Shown here: piece after piece, positions 56,260-64,000 of the stretch
Position numbering within the stretch: position 1 is the first letter of the stretch
How the letters are laid out: each line of letters begins with the position of its first letter
Assembly: GCF_042650885.1 (NCBI RefSeq)
Contig: NZ_JBHSBU010000001.1
Span: 2,542,001-2,606,000, forward strand
Length of the DNA stretch: 64,000 nucleotides
Reading direction: 5' to 3'
Origin: Chitinimonas_A lacunae
Lineage (GTDB): Bacteria > Pseudomonadota > Gammaproteobacteria > Burkholderiales > Chitinimonadaceae
Program-made: the position numbers and the translations under genes
The notes under the pieces: model-generated
The model's database searches: none
The model's input: only the letters and a program-made list of their open reading frames with translations
What the model was told of the DNA's origin: nothing

Positions 56260-57250
56260 GGCCGCGCCCAGCGCAGTCGTCGATACCGATGGCCGGCCAT
56301 TTGCCGGCCGCTTCGCCGGCCGTTGCAGCCTGATCGACTGGAGCCGGCTGGCGCCGCCGTTGGCGCGCAGCGCCTGGTGGCGGCGCTTCCATCACAAGCG
56401 CTGGCACTACGTCGGCATTGCCGCAGCGGATTGCTATCTCGGCATCGCCGTGGTCGATGTCGGCTGGACCAATACCTGTTTCGCCTATCTATTCGACCGC
56501 CGCCAGGGCAGCGTGATAGGAGGCGTGTCGCGCGACGGGCTGCCCGGCCTCAGCGCCCGGGTCGACCCGGAACCGCGTCTTGGCGCGATGGCCGACTTCT
56601 CCTGGCTGGGCGCCCGGATCCGTCTCGAAGAATTCGCCGCCGAACGCTATCGGGTACGGGTCGAAGCGCCGCGCGGCTTTCAGGTCGAGGCCGAATTGGA
56701 CGGCCGGACCGCTGCACCCTGGCTGTTCGCAGCCGGTCCGGTTGCCGGTGGCGTCTGGCACAGCACCCATAAATCGCCCGCCCTGGCCGTCAGTGGCGAA
56801 GCCCGCGCCGGTGGCCAGCATTACCGGCTCGACGGGGCCCATGCCAGCATCGACCACTCCAACGGCCTGCTGCCCCGTCTGACCACCTGGAAATGGGCCT
56901 CGGCCCATACCGCCGAGCTCGGTTTCAATCTCCAGTCGGGCTATTTCGGCGACCATGAGAATGTGCTGTGGCTGGACGGCCAGCCTATCGCGCTTGGCCG
57001 TGCCCGGTTCGAATTCGACCCGCAGCAGCCGCTGGCGCCCTGGCATATCCATACCGAGGATGGTCTGCTCGACCTGCGTTTTACTCCGGAAGGCGCACGG
57101 CGGGAAAATCGCAATCTGCTGGTGGCAGCCAGCCGTTATATCCAGCCGGTCGGGACTTTCGAAGGCACGGTACGCGCCGCGCCCGATGCGCCGCCGCGCC
57201 AGGTATCACGCTTGCTGGGCGTCACCGAGGATCATTTGTCACGCTGGTAG
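56246..57250 (+). CDS. DUF2804 domain-containing protein
   Basis: A 334-residue cytosolic protein with the DUF2804 pattern (lipocalin/tocopherol-cyclase-like beta-barrel expected): KRWHYVGIAAADCYLGIAVVDVGWTNTCFAYLFD, HSTHKSPALAVSGEARAGGQHYRLDGAHASIDHSNG and LLPRLTTWKWASAHTAELGFNLQSG. Function unknown. The start at ATG 56246 (an ATG at 56240 is also in frame) overlaps the end of proA, so it may be co-translated with it. The association with proA is probably lineage-specific. Confidence 0.85.
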   Translation: MSVLEAAPSAVVDTDGRPFAGRFAGRCSLIDWSRLAPPLARSAWWRRFHHKRWHYVGIAAADCYLGIAVVDVGWTNTCFAYLFDRRQGSVIGGVSRDGLPGLSARVDPEPRLGAMADFSWLGARIRLEEFAAERYRVRVEAPRGFQVEAELDGRTAAPWLFAAGPVAGGVWHSTHKSPALAVSGEARAGGQHYRLDGAHASIDHSNGLLPRLTTWKWASAHTAELGFNLQSGYFGDHENVLWLDGQPIALGRARFEFDPQQPLAPWHIHTEDGLLDLRFTPEGARRENRNLLVAASRYIQPVGTFEGTVRAAPDAPPRQVSRLLGVTEDHLSRW

Positions 57251-57550
57251 GTTTGCTCGCTCGACCACGATGGGCTAGCTTGGTAACGAAGACGCGGGCA
57301 CCGCGCGACCGGAGCGATGCCGCAATACCAGGGTGGGAGGAAGTATCGGACGCCGTCCGATCGATCGTATGGCGGTATGCCCGACCGGTCTTTTCCCGTC
57401 CTTTGCGCCTACAATAGGTAGGTCGGACCGAGACTCCAGATCAACGGTTCGCCAGCCCATCCGGGCGCCCTTCGTAGCGCGTACAGCATCATCCATTGTT
57501 TATCGGGCCGCCTTGCCGGACCCTTACCGCCCACTCGGAGTGGCACGCTT
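57251..57550. other. Spacer upstream of the chemoreceptor gene
   Basis: About 300 bases of ordinary GC content without a convincing open frame. I looked for a sigma-28-type promoter (TAAA...GCCGATAA) in it and saw none. The chemoreceptor promoter is presumably here. Confidence 0.4.
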
Positions 57551-58717
57551 ATGCAGAACCTATCCTTCGCCCAACGCGCCTGGTTCGCTTTCATCGTTCT
57601 GGCGTTGCTCAACCTAGCGACAGCTGCTGCCGCCAGCAGCGGTGCCAGCAACGCAGTGGTATGGGGCCTGGCAGTCATGGGCGCGTTGGCAGCGCTGATC
57701 GGCGGCGGCTGGTGGGTCAGCCGGGCACTGACCGGGATCAGCAAGGTCGAGCACGGTCTGCGTCAGATTCAGGACGGCAATTTCAAACTCGATCTGCACC
57801 TCGACAGCAACGACGAATTCGCCGAACTGATCCGCTCGACGCTGTCGCTGAGCGAATCGCTGCGGAGCGTGATCAGCGATGTGACCCGCTCGGCCCGCCA
57901 GATCGCCGAGCAGTCGCTCCAACTCGACCGGGCAGCCGAGCATCTGTCCGATCAGACCAATAAACAAACCGAACAAGCCATGCAGGTCAGCGCCTCGACC
58001 GAGGAAATGAGCGTCTCGGTAACCGAAATCAGTCGCGCAACAGAAGAAACCGCCAATAGTGCCAACAGTACTCGCGCCATTGTGCAGGAAAACGAAAAAA
58101 ACATGGCAGAAAGCCTGGCTTCGACCCGGCGTATTGTCGAAGTGGTGGGGGAGGCACGCGCCACCCTCAATGACCTCAATACGGCCGTCGAGCGGATCGG
58201 CAGCATCACCACGGTGATCAAGGAAATCGCCGATCAGACCAACCTGCTGGCGCTGAACGCCGCGATCGAAGCGGCACGGGCCGGTGAATCGGGCCGGGGC
58301 TTTGCCGTGGTGGCCGATGAAGTGCGCAAGCTCGCTGAGCGCACCGCCACATCGACCCAGGACATCACCAACAACGTCACCAATATCCGGCTGGTCACGC
58401 AAGCCACCCTGATGACCATGGACAGCGCCGCCGAAGAGGTCGAGCGCGGCACGGCATCGATCGAAGCCAGCAACAAGAGTCTGCAACAGGTGATGGAAGC
58501 GGCTGCAAGCACCGTCGAGATGACCCACCAGATCGCCGACACCCTGCGCCAGCAGACCTCGACTGCCGAGGATGTGGCCCGCACCATCGAGCAGATGGCG
58601 TCGCTGATCGACGGCAACAGCCAGAACGCTCGCGAAGTCGCCGGCTCGGCCGACAAGCTGGCGCAGACCGCCAAAGGACTGCATGAACTGATGCGGCGTT
58701 TCGAGCGTTCGATCTGA
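57551..58717 (+). CDS. Methyl-accepting chemotaxis protein lacking a periplasmic sensor domain
   Basis: A 388-residue chemoreceptor. Two helices at about 10-28 and 34-54 are separated by only a few residues, so there is no ligand-binding domain outside. A HAMP-like segment (55-105) leads to the signalling hairpin: the tip ERIGSITTVIKEIADQTNLLALNAAIEAARAGESGRGFAVVADEVRKLAERT (about 215-265) is canonical. Such short receptors may sense energy state, redox or membrane status, or act as signal integrators. Its stop overlaps the nadD ATG. No other chemotaxis genes are nearby. Confidence 0.9.
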   Translation: MQNLSFAQRAWFAFIVLALLNLATAAAASSGASNAVVWGLAVMGALAALIGGGWWVSRALTGISKVEHGLRQIQDGNFKLDLHLDSNDEFAELIRSTLSLSESLRSVISDVTRSARQIAEQSLQLDRAAEHLSDQTNKQTEQAMQVSASTEEMSVSVTEISRATEETANSANSTRAIVQENEKNMAESLASTRRIVEVVGEARATLNDLNTAVERIGSITTVIKEIADQTNLLALNAAIEAARAGESGRGFAVVADEVRKLAERTATSTQDITNNVTNIRLVTQATLMTMDSAAEEVERGTASIEASNKSLQQVMEAAASTVEMTHQIADTLRQQTSTAEDVARTIEQMASLIDGNSQNAREVAGSADKLAQTAKGLHELMRRFERSI

Positions 58718-59376
58718 TGGTGGCACGGCAAGCCGGCATCGGCATTTTCGGCGGGACCTTCGACCCCATCCATTACGGCCATCTGCGCGCCGCCGAGGAA
58801 TTCGGCGAAACGCTGGGACTGAGCGAAGTCCGCCTGATCCCCACCGGCGCCCCGCCCCATCGCGGCGGGCCGGTCGCGAGCCCAGCACACCGGCTGGCCA
58901 TGGCGCAATTGGCGGTAGAAGGCAATCCACGTCTCAAGGTCGATGACCGGGAAATCCGGCGCGACACCCTCTGCTACACCATCGATACCCTGCATGAATT
59001 GCGTGCCGAGTTGGGCGAGACGCCGCTTGCCTGGCTGATCGGCGCCGATTCGTTTTACCGGCTGTCGAGCTGGCGGCGTTGGCGTGAGCTGTTCGATCTG
59101 GCCATGTTGGCGGTGGCCTGTCGGCCGGGTTTCGATCTCGATGCCTGGCGCGATCATGCCGATCCCGAGCTGCTTGCCGAAGTCCTGCCGAGAATTCAAC
59201 CACTTACTATACCGGCCACCGTCGAGCGCGGTACAATCGCGCTTTTGCCAACCACGCCGCTCGCCCTGTCGGCCACCGCCATCCGCCAACGCCTTGCCGA
59301 TCACCGATCGGCCCGCTATCTGGCTCCGGCGGCAGTGCTCGATTATGCCGAGCGGCATTTGCTTTATCGACCATGA
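58717..59376 (+). CDS. nadD: Nicotinate-nucleotide adenylyltransferase
   Basis: Adenylates nicotinate mononucleotide in NAD synthesis. The 219-residue protein has IGIFGGTFDPIHYGHLRAAEE (8-28; HxGH-type nucleotide motif), LIPTGAPPHRGGPV, and the C-terminal LSATAIRQRLADHR (ISSTxIR-like motif). Overlaps the chemoreceptor stop by one base and the rsfS start by four (ATGA). Heads the conserved nadD-rsfS-rlmH block. Confidence 0.95.
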   Translation: MVARQAGIGIFGGTFDPIHYGHLRAAEEFGETLGLSEVRLIPTGAPPHRGGPVASPAHRLAMAQLAVEGNPRLKVDDREIRRDTLCYTIDTLHELRAELGETPLAWLIGADSFYRLSSWRRWRELFDLAMLAVACRPGFDLDAWRDHADPELLAEVLPRIQPLTIPATVERGTIALLPTTPLALSATAIRQRLADHRSARYLAPAAVLDYAERHLLYRP

Positions 59377-59774
59377 CCCAAACCAATCTCAGCATCCAAC
59401 AGATGCGCGACATCGCCGTGGCCGCCCTCGAAGACATCAAGGGTAAGGACATCCTGGCGCTCGATACCACCAAACTGACTTCGCTGTTCGAATGCATGAT
59501 CGTCGCAACCGGTGATTCCAACCGCCAGGTCAAGGCACTTGCCAATAACGTGCGCGAAAAGCTCAAGGAAGCCGGTGCCGAGATTCTCGGCATGGAAGGC
59601 GAACAGACCGGCGAATGGGTGCTGGTCGATGCCGGTGAGCTGATCGTCCATATCATGCTGCCGGCCGTGCGTGACTACTACAATCTGGAACAGCTCTGGG
59701 GCGGTCAGAAGCCGGTGTTCAATCCGCTGGGCAAAGCCTGGCAGAGCGCCATCCAGGCCGATCTCGACGACTAA
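59373..59774 (+). CDS. rsfS: Ribosomal silencing factor RsfS
   Basis: A 133-residue protein that binds L14 on the 50S subunit and blocks joining with 30S when nutrients are short. LEDIKGKDILALDTTKLTSLFECMIVATGDSNRQVKALANNVREKL is the characteristic first half, with EGEQTGEWVLVDAGELIVHIMLPAVRDYYNLEQLWG afterwards. Coupled to nadD by ATGA and 3 bases from rlmH. Confidence 0.96.
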   Translation: MTQTNLSIQQMRDIAVAALEDIKGKDILALDTTKLTSLFECMIVATGDSNRQVKALANNVREKLKEAGAEILGMEGEQTGEWVLVDAGELIVHIMLPAVRDYYNLEQLWGGQKPVFNPLGKAWQSAIQADLDD

Positions 59775-59777
59775 GCC

Positions 59778-60248
59778 GTGAAGCTGTGGATCATCGCGGT
59801 CGGCCACAAGATGCCGGCCTGGGTGGAAAGCGGTTACATGGAATACGCCCGCCGTATGCCGCGTGAAGCGGAAATCAAGCTGGTCGAACTCAAGCCGGAA
59901 AAGCGGGCAGCCAATACTTCGGTCGAGCGCATCATGGAAGTCGAGCGCGACCGTATCCTGACGGCACTGCCCGCCAATGCCCGCCGCATTATGCTCGATG
60001 AACGCGGTGCCAACTGGACCACGGTCCGGCTGGCCCAGGAACTCAAGACCTGGCAGCACGACGGCCGCGACGTGGCTTTCGTGATCGGCGGTGCCGACGG
60101 CCTCCACCCCGATGTCAAGCGCGAGGCCGACCAACTCCTACAGCTCTCGGCGCTTACCCTGCCCCATGGCATGGTCCGCGTCCTGCTCGCCGAGCAGCTC
60201 TACCGCGCTGTCACCATCAACCAGGGTCATCCCTACCATCGCGAGTAA
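59778..60248 (+). CDS. rlmH: 23S rRNA pseudouridine-1915 N3-methyltransferase RlmH
   Basis: A 156-residue SPOUT methyltransferase that modifies helix 69 of 23S rRNA. Start is a GTG (MKLWIIAVGHKMPAWVESG). The knotted SAM-binding region reads VAFVIGGADGLHPDVKREADQLLQLSALTLPHGMVRVLLAEQLYRAVTINQGHPYHRE, matching the family end exactly. In many relatives maf follows directly; here 1.4 kb with a minus-strand gene intervenes. Confidence 0.96.
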   Translation: MKLWIIAVGHKMPAWVESGYMEYARRMPREAEIKLVELKPEKRAANTSVERIMEVERDRILTALPANARRIMLDERGANWTTVRLAQELKTWQHDGRDVAFVIGGADGLHPDVKREADQLLQLSALTLPHGMVRVLLAEQLYRAVTINQGHPYHRE

Positions 60249-60696
60249 ACGGCCGGGCCGCTGGCCCGTCCGAATGCTCGATATAAAAAATCCTGCACAA
60301 GCATTGCAAGACGGAGTGGACGATATTTAAGAAAATTAAATATTTCAGCCTAAATCCTCTTCTCACCACTATCCCTCCGCTCCAACTCCGGGGCACAAAA
60401 CCGTCTTCCAGCGAACCTCGCGTCCAGACCCACAACCCCTAGCGCGCATCATCCACCAAGCAAGGTCATGCACCGTTGCCGCTTTTCTCACTCCAGATCG
60501 GAATGAAGGCGGTAGTGGCTGAGGGCTTTAGGTCAGATCCACTTTAGCTGGTCGGAGCATTCCGGACGCCGGGTTGAAGGCGGGTCTGAATCAGAGCATT
60601 TCCATTTAAATCGGCGTCGCCGCCAAGCCTGGTAGAGCGCTGCACGCCTGCGCTTTGAGGTCCGGACATGCTGACGCCGAATTGGCTGGAAGTGCG
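60249..60696. other. Gene-free region between rlmH and the minus-strand duplicated-domain gene
   Basis: About 450 bases with ordinary to low GC and no convincing open frame. Lies where maf would usually start, so this may be debris of an insertion. No repeat ends or insertion-sequence hallmarks are seen. Confidence 0.45.
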
Positions 60697-61602
60697 CTAG
60701 CGCGGCAGACGGAGGCGGCGGGCCAGCTGGCGCAGTGCGGTGATGGTCGCGGCATCGGGTTTGCTGACGTTGCTGGTAAAGCTCAGTTCGATCTGGCGGT
60801 CGCCGCGGATAAAGTGGACGCTGGCCCGCTCGCCTTCCGGCGCCTGACAGCGGTAGACGCCATGGGCTTGCAGGCCCAGCTCCTGCAATGCCACCAGATG
60901 GCAGCCCCGAGTGGCCGACTGGCGGTGCAAGGTACGCAGCACGGCAGCCGGGTTAGCCGGGGCGTTGCTCAGCTGGAGCGACAGCACGGCGGTGGTTTGC
61001 GTGTCATAGATATCGCAGCGTTCTGCCGCCGCGCGCTCGACGATCAAGGTGGCATCGCGCGGAAACAGCCGACGTGCATCGGCAGTCTTGAGCCATTCAC
61101 ACTCGGCTACGGTTTCGGTGGGCGGGGCCGGAGTGAAGAGCCGCCCGGTGAGACCCTGGATGCCGGCCTGGAGCGAGCTGTCCAGTCCGCCCTCGCCCCG
61201 ATAGTCGATGGCGACCAGTTGCCGGCCCTGCCGCGCCAGCGACAGCGCTTCGAAACGCAGCGCACCTTCCTGGCGATAGGCGAAATGGGCCGCTTCAGCC
61301 AGATTGGGCACCGGCCCGCCACTGGGCAGCTGCTGTGCCTGGCGCTCGCTGCGCAGATAGGCCAGCGTGGCGAGGCTGGCGGACGGGTAGTGCTGCCGGC
61401 CCAGTGTCAGCCGCTGTGAGCGCAGCGGATTGTCGAAACGACAGGCGGTCGCATCCGCCTCGACCAATCGCCATTCGCCACCAGGCAGCGATTCGGCCAG
61501 GATAGCGGGTTCGAGCAGGGTGCAGTCGACAGCCTGGGCCGCGGCGGCGCCCAGGGGCGCCAACAGCAGCGCGAGTTTAAGCAGTGTGTTTTGACGTTCC
61601 AA
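60697..61602 (-). CDS. Secreted protein of unknown family with internal duplication
   Basis: A 301-residue protein with a signal peptide (1-24, LALLLAPLGAAAAQA). Two halves resemble each other: DCTLLEPAILAESLPG...EWRLVEADATACRFDNPL...LTLGRQ and ECEWLKTADARRLFPR...ATLIVERAAAERCDIYDTQTTAVLSLQL, each with two cysteines that likely form a disulphide. No known family is recognised. It interrupts the rlmH-maf neighbourhood and is transcribed opposite to it. Confidence 0.75.
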   Translation of the reverse strand: MERQNTLLKLALLLAPLGAAAAQAVDCTLLEPAILAESLPGGEWRLVEADATACRFDNPLRSQRLTLGRQHYPSASLATLAYLRSERQAQQLPSGGPVPNLAEAAHFAYRQEGALRFEALSLARQGRQLVAIDYRGEGGLDSSLQAGIQGLTGRLFTPAPPTETVAECEWLKTADARRLFPRDATLIVERAAAERCDIYDTQTTAVLSLQLSNAPANPAAVLRTLHRQSATRGCHLVALQELGLQAHGVYRCQAPEGERASVHFIRGDRQIELSFTSNVSKPDAATITALRQLARRLRLPR

Positions 61603-61659
61603 GCGCTATCCTTCCCGACCCGGCGGCCGCCGACTGGCCGCGTTTTCGAGCCGATTTCC

Positions 61660-62262
61660 ATGACTCACAGCAACAAACCCACCATCTACCTTGCTTCGGC
61701 CAGTCCCCGCCGCGGCCAATTGCTGACCCAGGTCGGCATTCCGTTCGAGCGGCTGGCCTGCGATATCGATGAAACCCCGCATGAAGGCGAAGCACCGGCG
61801 CACTATGTGGTCCGACTGGCCCGCGAGAAAGCTGCCGCAGCGCTGGCCCGGCTGGCGCAAAGCGGCGCCGAGACAAGACTGGTCCTGGCTGCCGACACCA
61901 CCGTCACGCTCGATGGCGAGATTCTCGGCAAGCCGGCCGACGCTGCGGAAGCCCGGGCGATGCTGAGCCGGCTGTCCGGCAAGCGCCATCAGGCAATGAC
62001 CGGGGTCGCGGTCGCCGGCCAGGGCCGGATCGAAACCGCGCTGTCGATCAGCGATGTGACCTTTCGTCCGCTTGAACCGGCCGAGATCGACGCCTATGTC
62101 GCCAGCGGCGAACCGATGGACAAGGCTGGCGCCTACGGCCTGCAAGGACTCGGTTCGGTACTGGTAGCCGAAATGCGCGGCAGCTTCAGCGGTGTGATCG
62201 GTCTACCGCTGAGTGAAACGGTGGAACTGCTGCGCCGGATGGGCTACCCGTTTTGGGGCTGA
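61660..62262 (+). CDS. maf: Maf-family nucleoside triphosphate pyrophosphatase (YhdE-type)
   Basis: A 200-residue house-cleaning enzyme that hydrolyses (d)TTP/UTP and modified nucleotides. Start at ATG 61660 gives the N-terminus KPTIYLASASPRRGQLLTQVGI, with the SxSPRR motif. LVLAADTTVTLDGEILGKPADAAEARAML has the conserved ADT and KP motifs, and DKAGAYGLQGLGSVLVAEMRGSFSGVIGLPL holds the KAGAYxIQ region. Such proteins restrict septation in some bacteria. The ORF is open upstream to 61591, but that would not fit the family. Confidence 0.95.
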   Translation: MTHSNKPTIYLASASPRRGQLLTQVGIPFERLACDIDETPHEGEAPAHYVVRLAREKAAAALARLAQSGAETRLVLAADTTVTLDGEILGKPADAAEARAMLSRLSGKRHQAMTGVAVAGQGRIETALSISDVTFRPLEPAEIDAYVASGEPMDKAGAYGLQGLGSVLVAEMRGSFSGVIGLPLSETVELLRRMGYPFWG

Positions 62263-62286
62263 GGCGACCACCATCGCATGACCCAA

Positions 62287-62322
62287 GAAAAAACCCGACG
62301 AGCATTTTCGTCGGGTTTTTTT
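62287..62322 (+). terminator. Rho-independent terminator of maf, probably bidirectional
   Basis: Stem AAAAAACCCGACGA / TCGTCGGGTTTTTT with a short loop, T-runs on both strands. It lies between convergent maf and the DUF4124 gene and may end both. Confidence 0.85.
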
Positions 62323-62399
62323 GTAATCTATTTATAGCCCGTTGAGGGTATGGCACGGCTTTGGCCATTTTTTATATTTCAGGCAGTGGCGCCTGTTTT

Positions 62400-63026
62400 T
62401 TATTTCTTCTTCAATACCGTATCGCCCTTGAGTTCGACCAGTCGCTTCTTGTCAGCCTCGGCACGTTCGCGGATTTGCCCGATTTCGGTTTCGCGCCGCT
62501 TGAGGTTGTCGTTGAGCTTGACCAGCTCCTGCTCGGTTTCGGCGATATTGGCCTGGATATCTTCGGGGATCGGCCGGTTGCGCTTGGTAAAGCGCTCGGT
62601 CTGCTTATGCAGCCCTTCGAGCCGCTTGGTGGCCGTTTCGATACGCTGCTTGTCGGCCTGGATCAAGGCTTCGACCTGTTCGATATTGCGATCGCGGATC
62701 GCATCGATTTCGGCTGTCGAGGTAAAGCTCTGGGTCAGGGCCTTGTCGCGGCGCTTGGCTTCGGTACGTTTTTGTTCTTCGACCCGCTTCTGCGCTTCTT
62801 CGGCTTCGCGGGCGGCGCGCTGCTCAGGGGTCAGATAGCCTTCGACCTGCTTGAGCGGCATGGCGCGCCGGTTCATTTCGGTATGGCCCTTCTGGGTCTG
62901 CTGGGCCGGCGGCTTATCGCTGTACTGGACCTTGCCGTTCTCATCCACCCACTTGTAGAGGCGATCACCCGCCTGCGCCGACAGGGCTAGCGCGAAAAAC
63001 AGGGGGAGGACGAGACGCAGCGACAT
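62400..63026 (-). CDS. DUF4124-domain secreted protein with long coiled coil
   Basis: A 208-residue protein. Signal peptide 1-19, then the DUF4124 motif GDRLYKWVDENGKVQYSDKPPAQ (20-42), the typical small beta unit of periplasmic proteins. From about residue 68 to 200 it is highly charged helix rich in Glu, Lys, Arg and Gln (EAEEAQKRVEEQKRTEAKRR and later heptads), forming a long coiled coil. Function unknown; perhaps an envelope-spanning spacer. Located 21 bases before pyrE. Confidence 0.85.
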   Translation of the reverse strand: MSLRLVLPLFFALALSAQAGDRLYKWVDENGKVQYSDKPPAQQTQKGHTEMNRRAMPLKQVEGYLTPEQRAAREAEEAQKRVEEQKRTEAKRRDKALTQSFTSTAEIDAIRDRNIEQVEALIQADKQRIETATKRLEGLHKQTERFTKRNRPIPEDIQANIAETEQELVKLNDNLKRRETEIGQIRERAEADKKRLVELKGDTVLKKK

Positions 63027-63047
63027 GATAAGAATTCTCCGTGAGGG

Positions 63048-63689
63048 TCAGACGACCCCATAGCGTGACCGATAAGCCTCGACCAATTGCAAATTCTGTT
63101 CCAGCTCGGGGCGGCCACGCAGAAAATCGATCAGATCGATCAGTTTGGCAATCGCGATCACCGGAATACCGTAGTCAGATTCGACCTCCTGGACCGCCGA
63201 GCGTTCGCCCTTGCCACGCTCCTGCCGATCAAGGGCGATCAATACGCCGGCGGGCATGGCGCCCTGGGCGCGGATCAGCTCGACCGACTCGCGCACCGAA
63301 GTGCCGGCCGAGATCACGTCATCGATGATCAGTACCCGGCCGCGCAGCGGGGCGCCGACCAGATTGCCACCTTCGCCATGGTCCTTGGCTTCCTTGCGAT
63401 TGAAGCAGAACGGCACATTGTGACCTTTTTCGGCCAGTGCCACGGCGGTGGTGGTAGCCAGCGGAATGCCCTTGTAGGCCGGGCCGAACAACATATCAAA
63501 ACTGATCCCGGCTGCCTGAGCGGCTTCCGCATAGAAGCGGCCGAGCTGGCCCACGCTGGCGCCGTCGTTGAACAGACCGGCGTTGAAGAAATAAGGCGAC
63601 AGTCTGCCGGCCTTGGTCTGGAACTCGCCAAAACGCAGGACGTCGTGTTCCACAGCAAAGGCGATGAAATCGGTACTGGAATAGGACAT
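63048..63689 (-). CDS. pyrE: Orotate phosphoribosyltransferase
   Basis: Pyrimidine synthesis: orotate + PRPP to OMP. The 213-residue type I phosphoribosyltransferase has the PRPP loop VLIIDDVISAGTSV (119-132) and the flexible loop with FCFNRKEAKDHGEGG, where Lys and His residues bind pyrophosphate. FFNAGLFNDGASVGQLG is the typical N-terminal region. Divergent from xth with a 72-base intergenic region that should hold both promoters. Confidence 0.96.
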   Translation of the reverse strand: MSYSSTDFIAFAVEHDVLRFGEFQTKAGRLSPYFFNAGLFNDGASVGQLGRFYAEAAQAAGISFDMLFGPAYKGIPLATTTAVALAEKGHNVPFCFNRKEAKDHGEGGNLVGAPLRGRVLIIDDVISAGTSVRESVELIRAQGAMPAGVLIALDRQERGKGERSAVQEVESDYGIPVIAIAKLIDLIDFLRGRPELEQNLQLVEAYRSRYGVV

Positions 63690-63761
63690 GGGAATGCAAC
63701 AGGGACTGGCCGATAAGATTTAATAGCATATCATTCGCGCTTTCAGTCCAGGAAATCGCCG

Positions 63762-64000
63762 ATGCGCATCGTCTCCGCCAACCTCAATGGCATCCGCTCC
63801 GCCCATCAGAAAGGTTTTTTCGACTGGCTCGATAGCCATCAGGCCGATCTGGTCTGCGTTCAGGAACTCAAGGCACACGCCGACGACCTGACCGAACGGA
63901 TGCGCAGCTCAGGCGGGCTGACCGGCTATTTCCACCATGCCGAGAAAAAGGGCTATAGCGGCGTCGGCCTCTACTGCCGCCGTCAACCCGACCGGGTGGT
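63762..64000 (+). CDS. xth: Exodeoxyribonuclease III (ExoA/XthA-like), N-terminal part (truncated by window edge)
   Basis: The first 79 residues: MRIVSANLNGIRSAHQKGFFDWLDSHQADLVCVQELKAHADDL, with the catalytic-core N-R-A segment (NLNGIR) and VQELK with its metal-binding Glu. This is the start of the ExoIII/APE-type apurinic endonuclease used in base-excision repair. The remainder lies off the right edge. GGAAATCGCCG precedes the ATG. Confidence 0.93.
   Translation, partial: MRIVSANLNGIRSAHQKGFFDWLDSHQADLVCVQELKAHADDLTERMRSSGGLTGYFHHAEKKGYSGVGLYCRRQPDRV

Overview
The window is one contiguous stretch of a GC-rich (roughly 60-67% in most genes, by eye) Gram-negative chromosome. The gene content points to a chitin-degrading betaproteobacterium, probably of the Neisseriales/Chromobacteriales side. 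The evidence is the thrB-DUF2782-LOG-polA block, metX-metW, nadD-rsfS-rlmH with maf close by, pyrE next to an exodeoxyribonuclease III gene, an LPS export and core cluster, and a secreted chitinase plus lytic monooxygenase pair. Genus cannot be fixed from the sequence alone.

Layout. 0-0.7 kb: start of metH (minus) and a doubtful small membrane protein. 0.8-5.4 kb: chitin utilisation on the minus strand, an AA10 LPMO with two chitin-binding modules and a 992-residue enzyme carrying both a GH18 and a GH19 chitinase domain. 5.9-12.5 kb: YqiA esterase, secreted M16 protease, GNAT and thioesterase pair, PfkB sugar/nucleoside kinase, periplasmic amino-acid-type binding protein. 12.6-14.1 kb: a two-gene cassette of lower GC, an AAA ATPase overlapping a small PD-(D/E)XK nuclease, which is the best candidate for an undescribed (anti-phage-like) system. 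14.2-19.9 kb: ECF sigma and anti-sigma, thrB, DUF2782, LOG, polA. 20.3-29.7 kb: amidase, then msbA followed by four glycosyltransferases and an O-antigen-ligase-type protein, a lipo-oligosaccharide core and export cluster.

29.8-34.9 kb: a frameshifted small membrane protein gene, metX-metW, and a tandem duplication of a GRDP-like gene whose products end in Gly/Cys-rich tails, then a 2OG-Fe(II) oxygenase. 35-44.7 kb: YqhA-like membrane protein, patatin lipoprotein, solitary GspE/PulE ATPase, TlyA, a secreted orphan, an Ntn-type asparaginase and a TonB-dependent receptor. 44.7-54.5 kb is accessory in character: a VOC gene broken by one stop codon, two tandem secreted M64 metallopeptidases, a Thermus/Rickettsia-type isocitrate dehydrogenase with a divergent LysR gene and a clear dyad operator, an IS256 remnant that cuts off a WapI-like immunity gene, and an S66 LD-carboxypeptidase. 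54.8-64 kb returns to housekeeping: tRNA-Ala, proA, DUF2804, a sensorless chemoreceptor, nadD-rsfS-rlmH, a secreted duplicated-domain protein, maf, a DUF4124 protein, pyrE and the start of an exodeoxyribonuclease III gene.

Functionally, the LPMO would open crystalline chitin for the bifunctional chitinase; the TonB receptor could import products, but that link is only inference. No CRISPR array, prophage or rRNA operon was seen.
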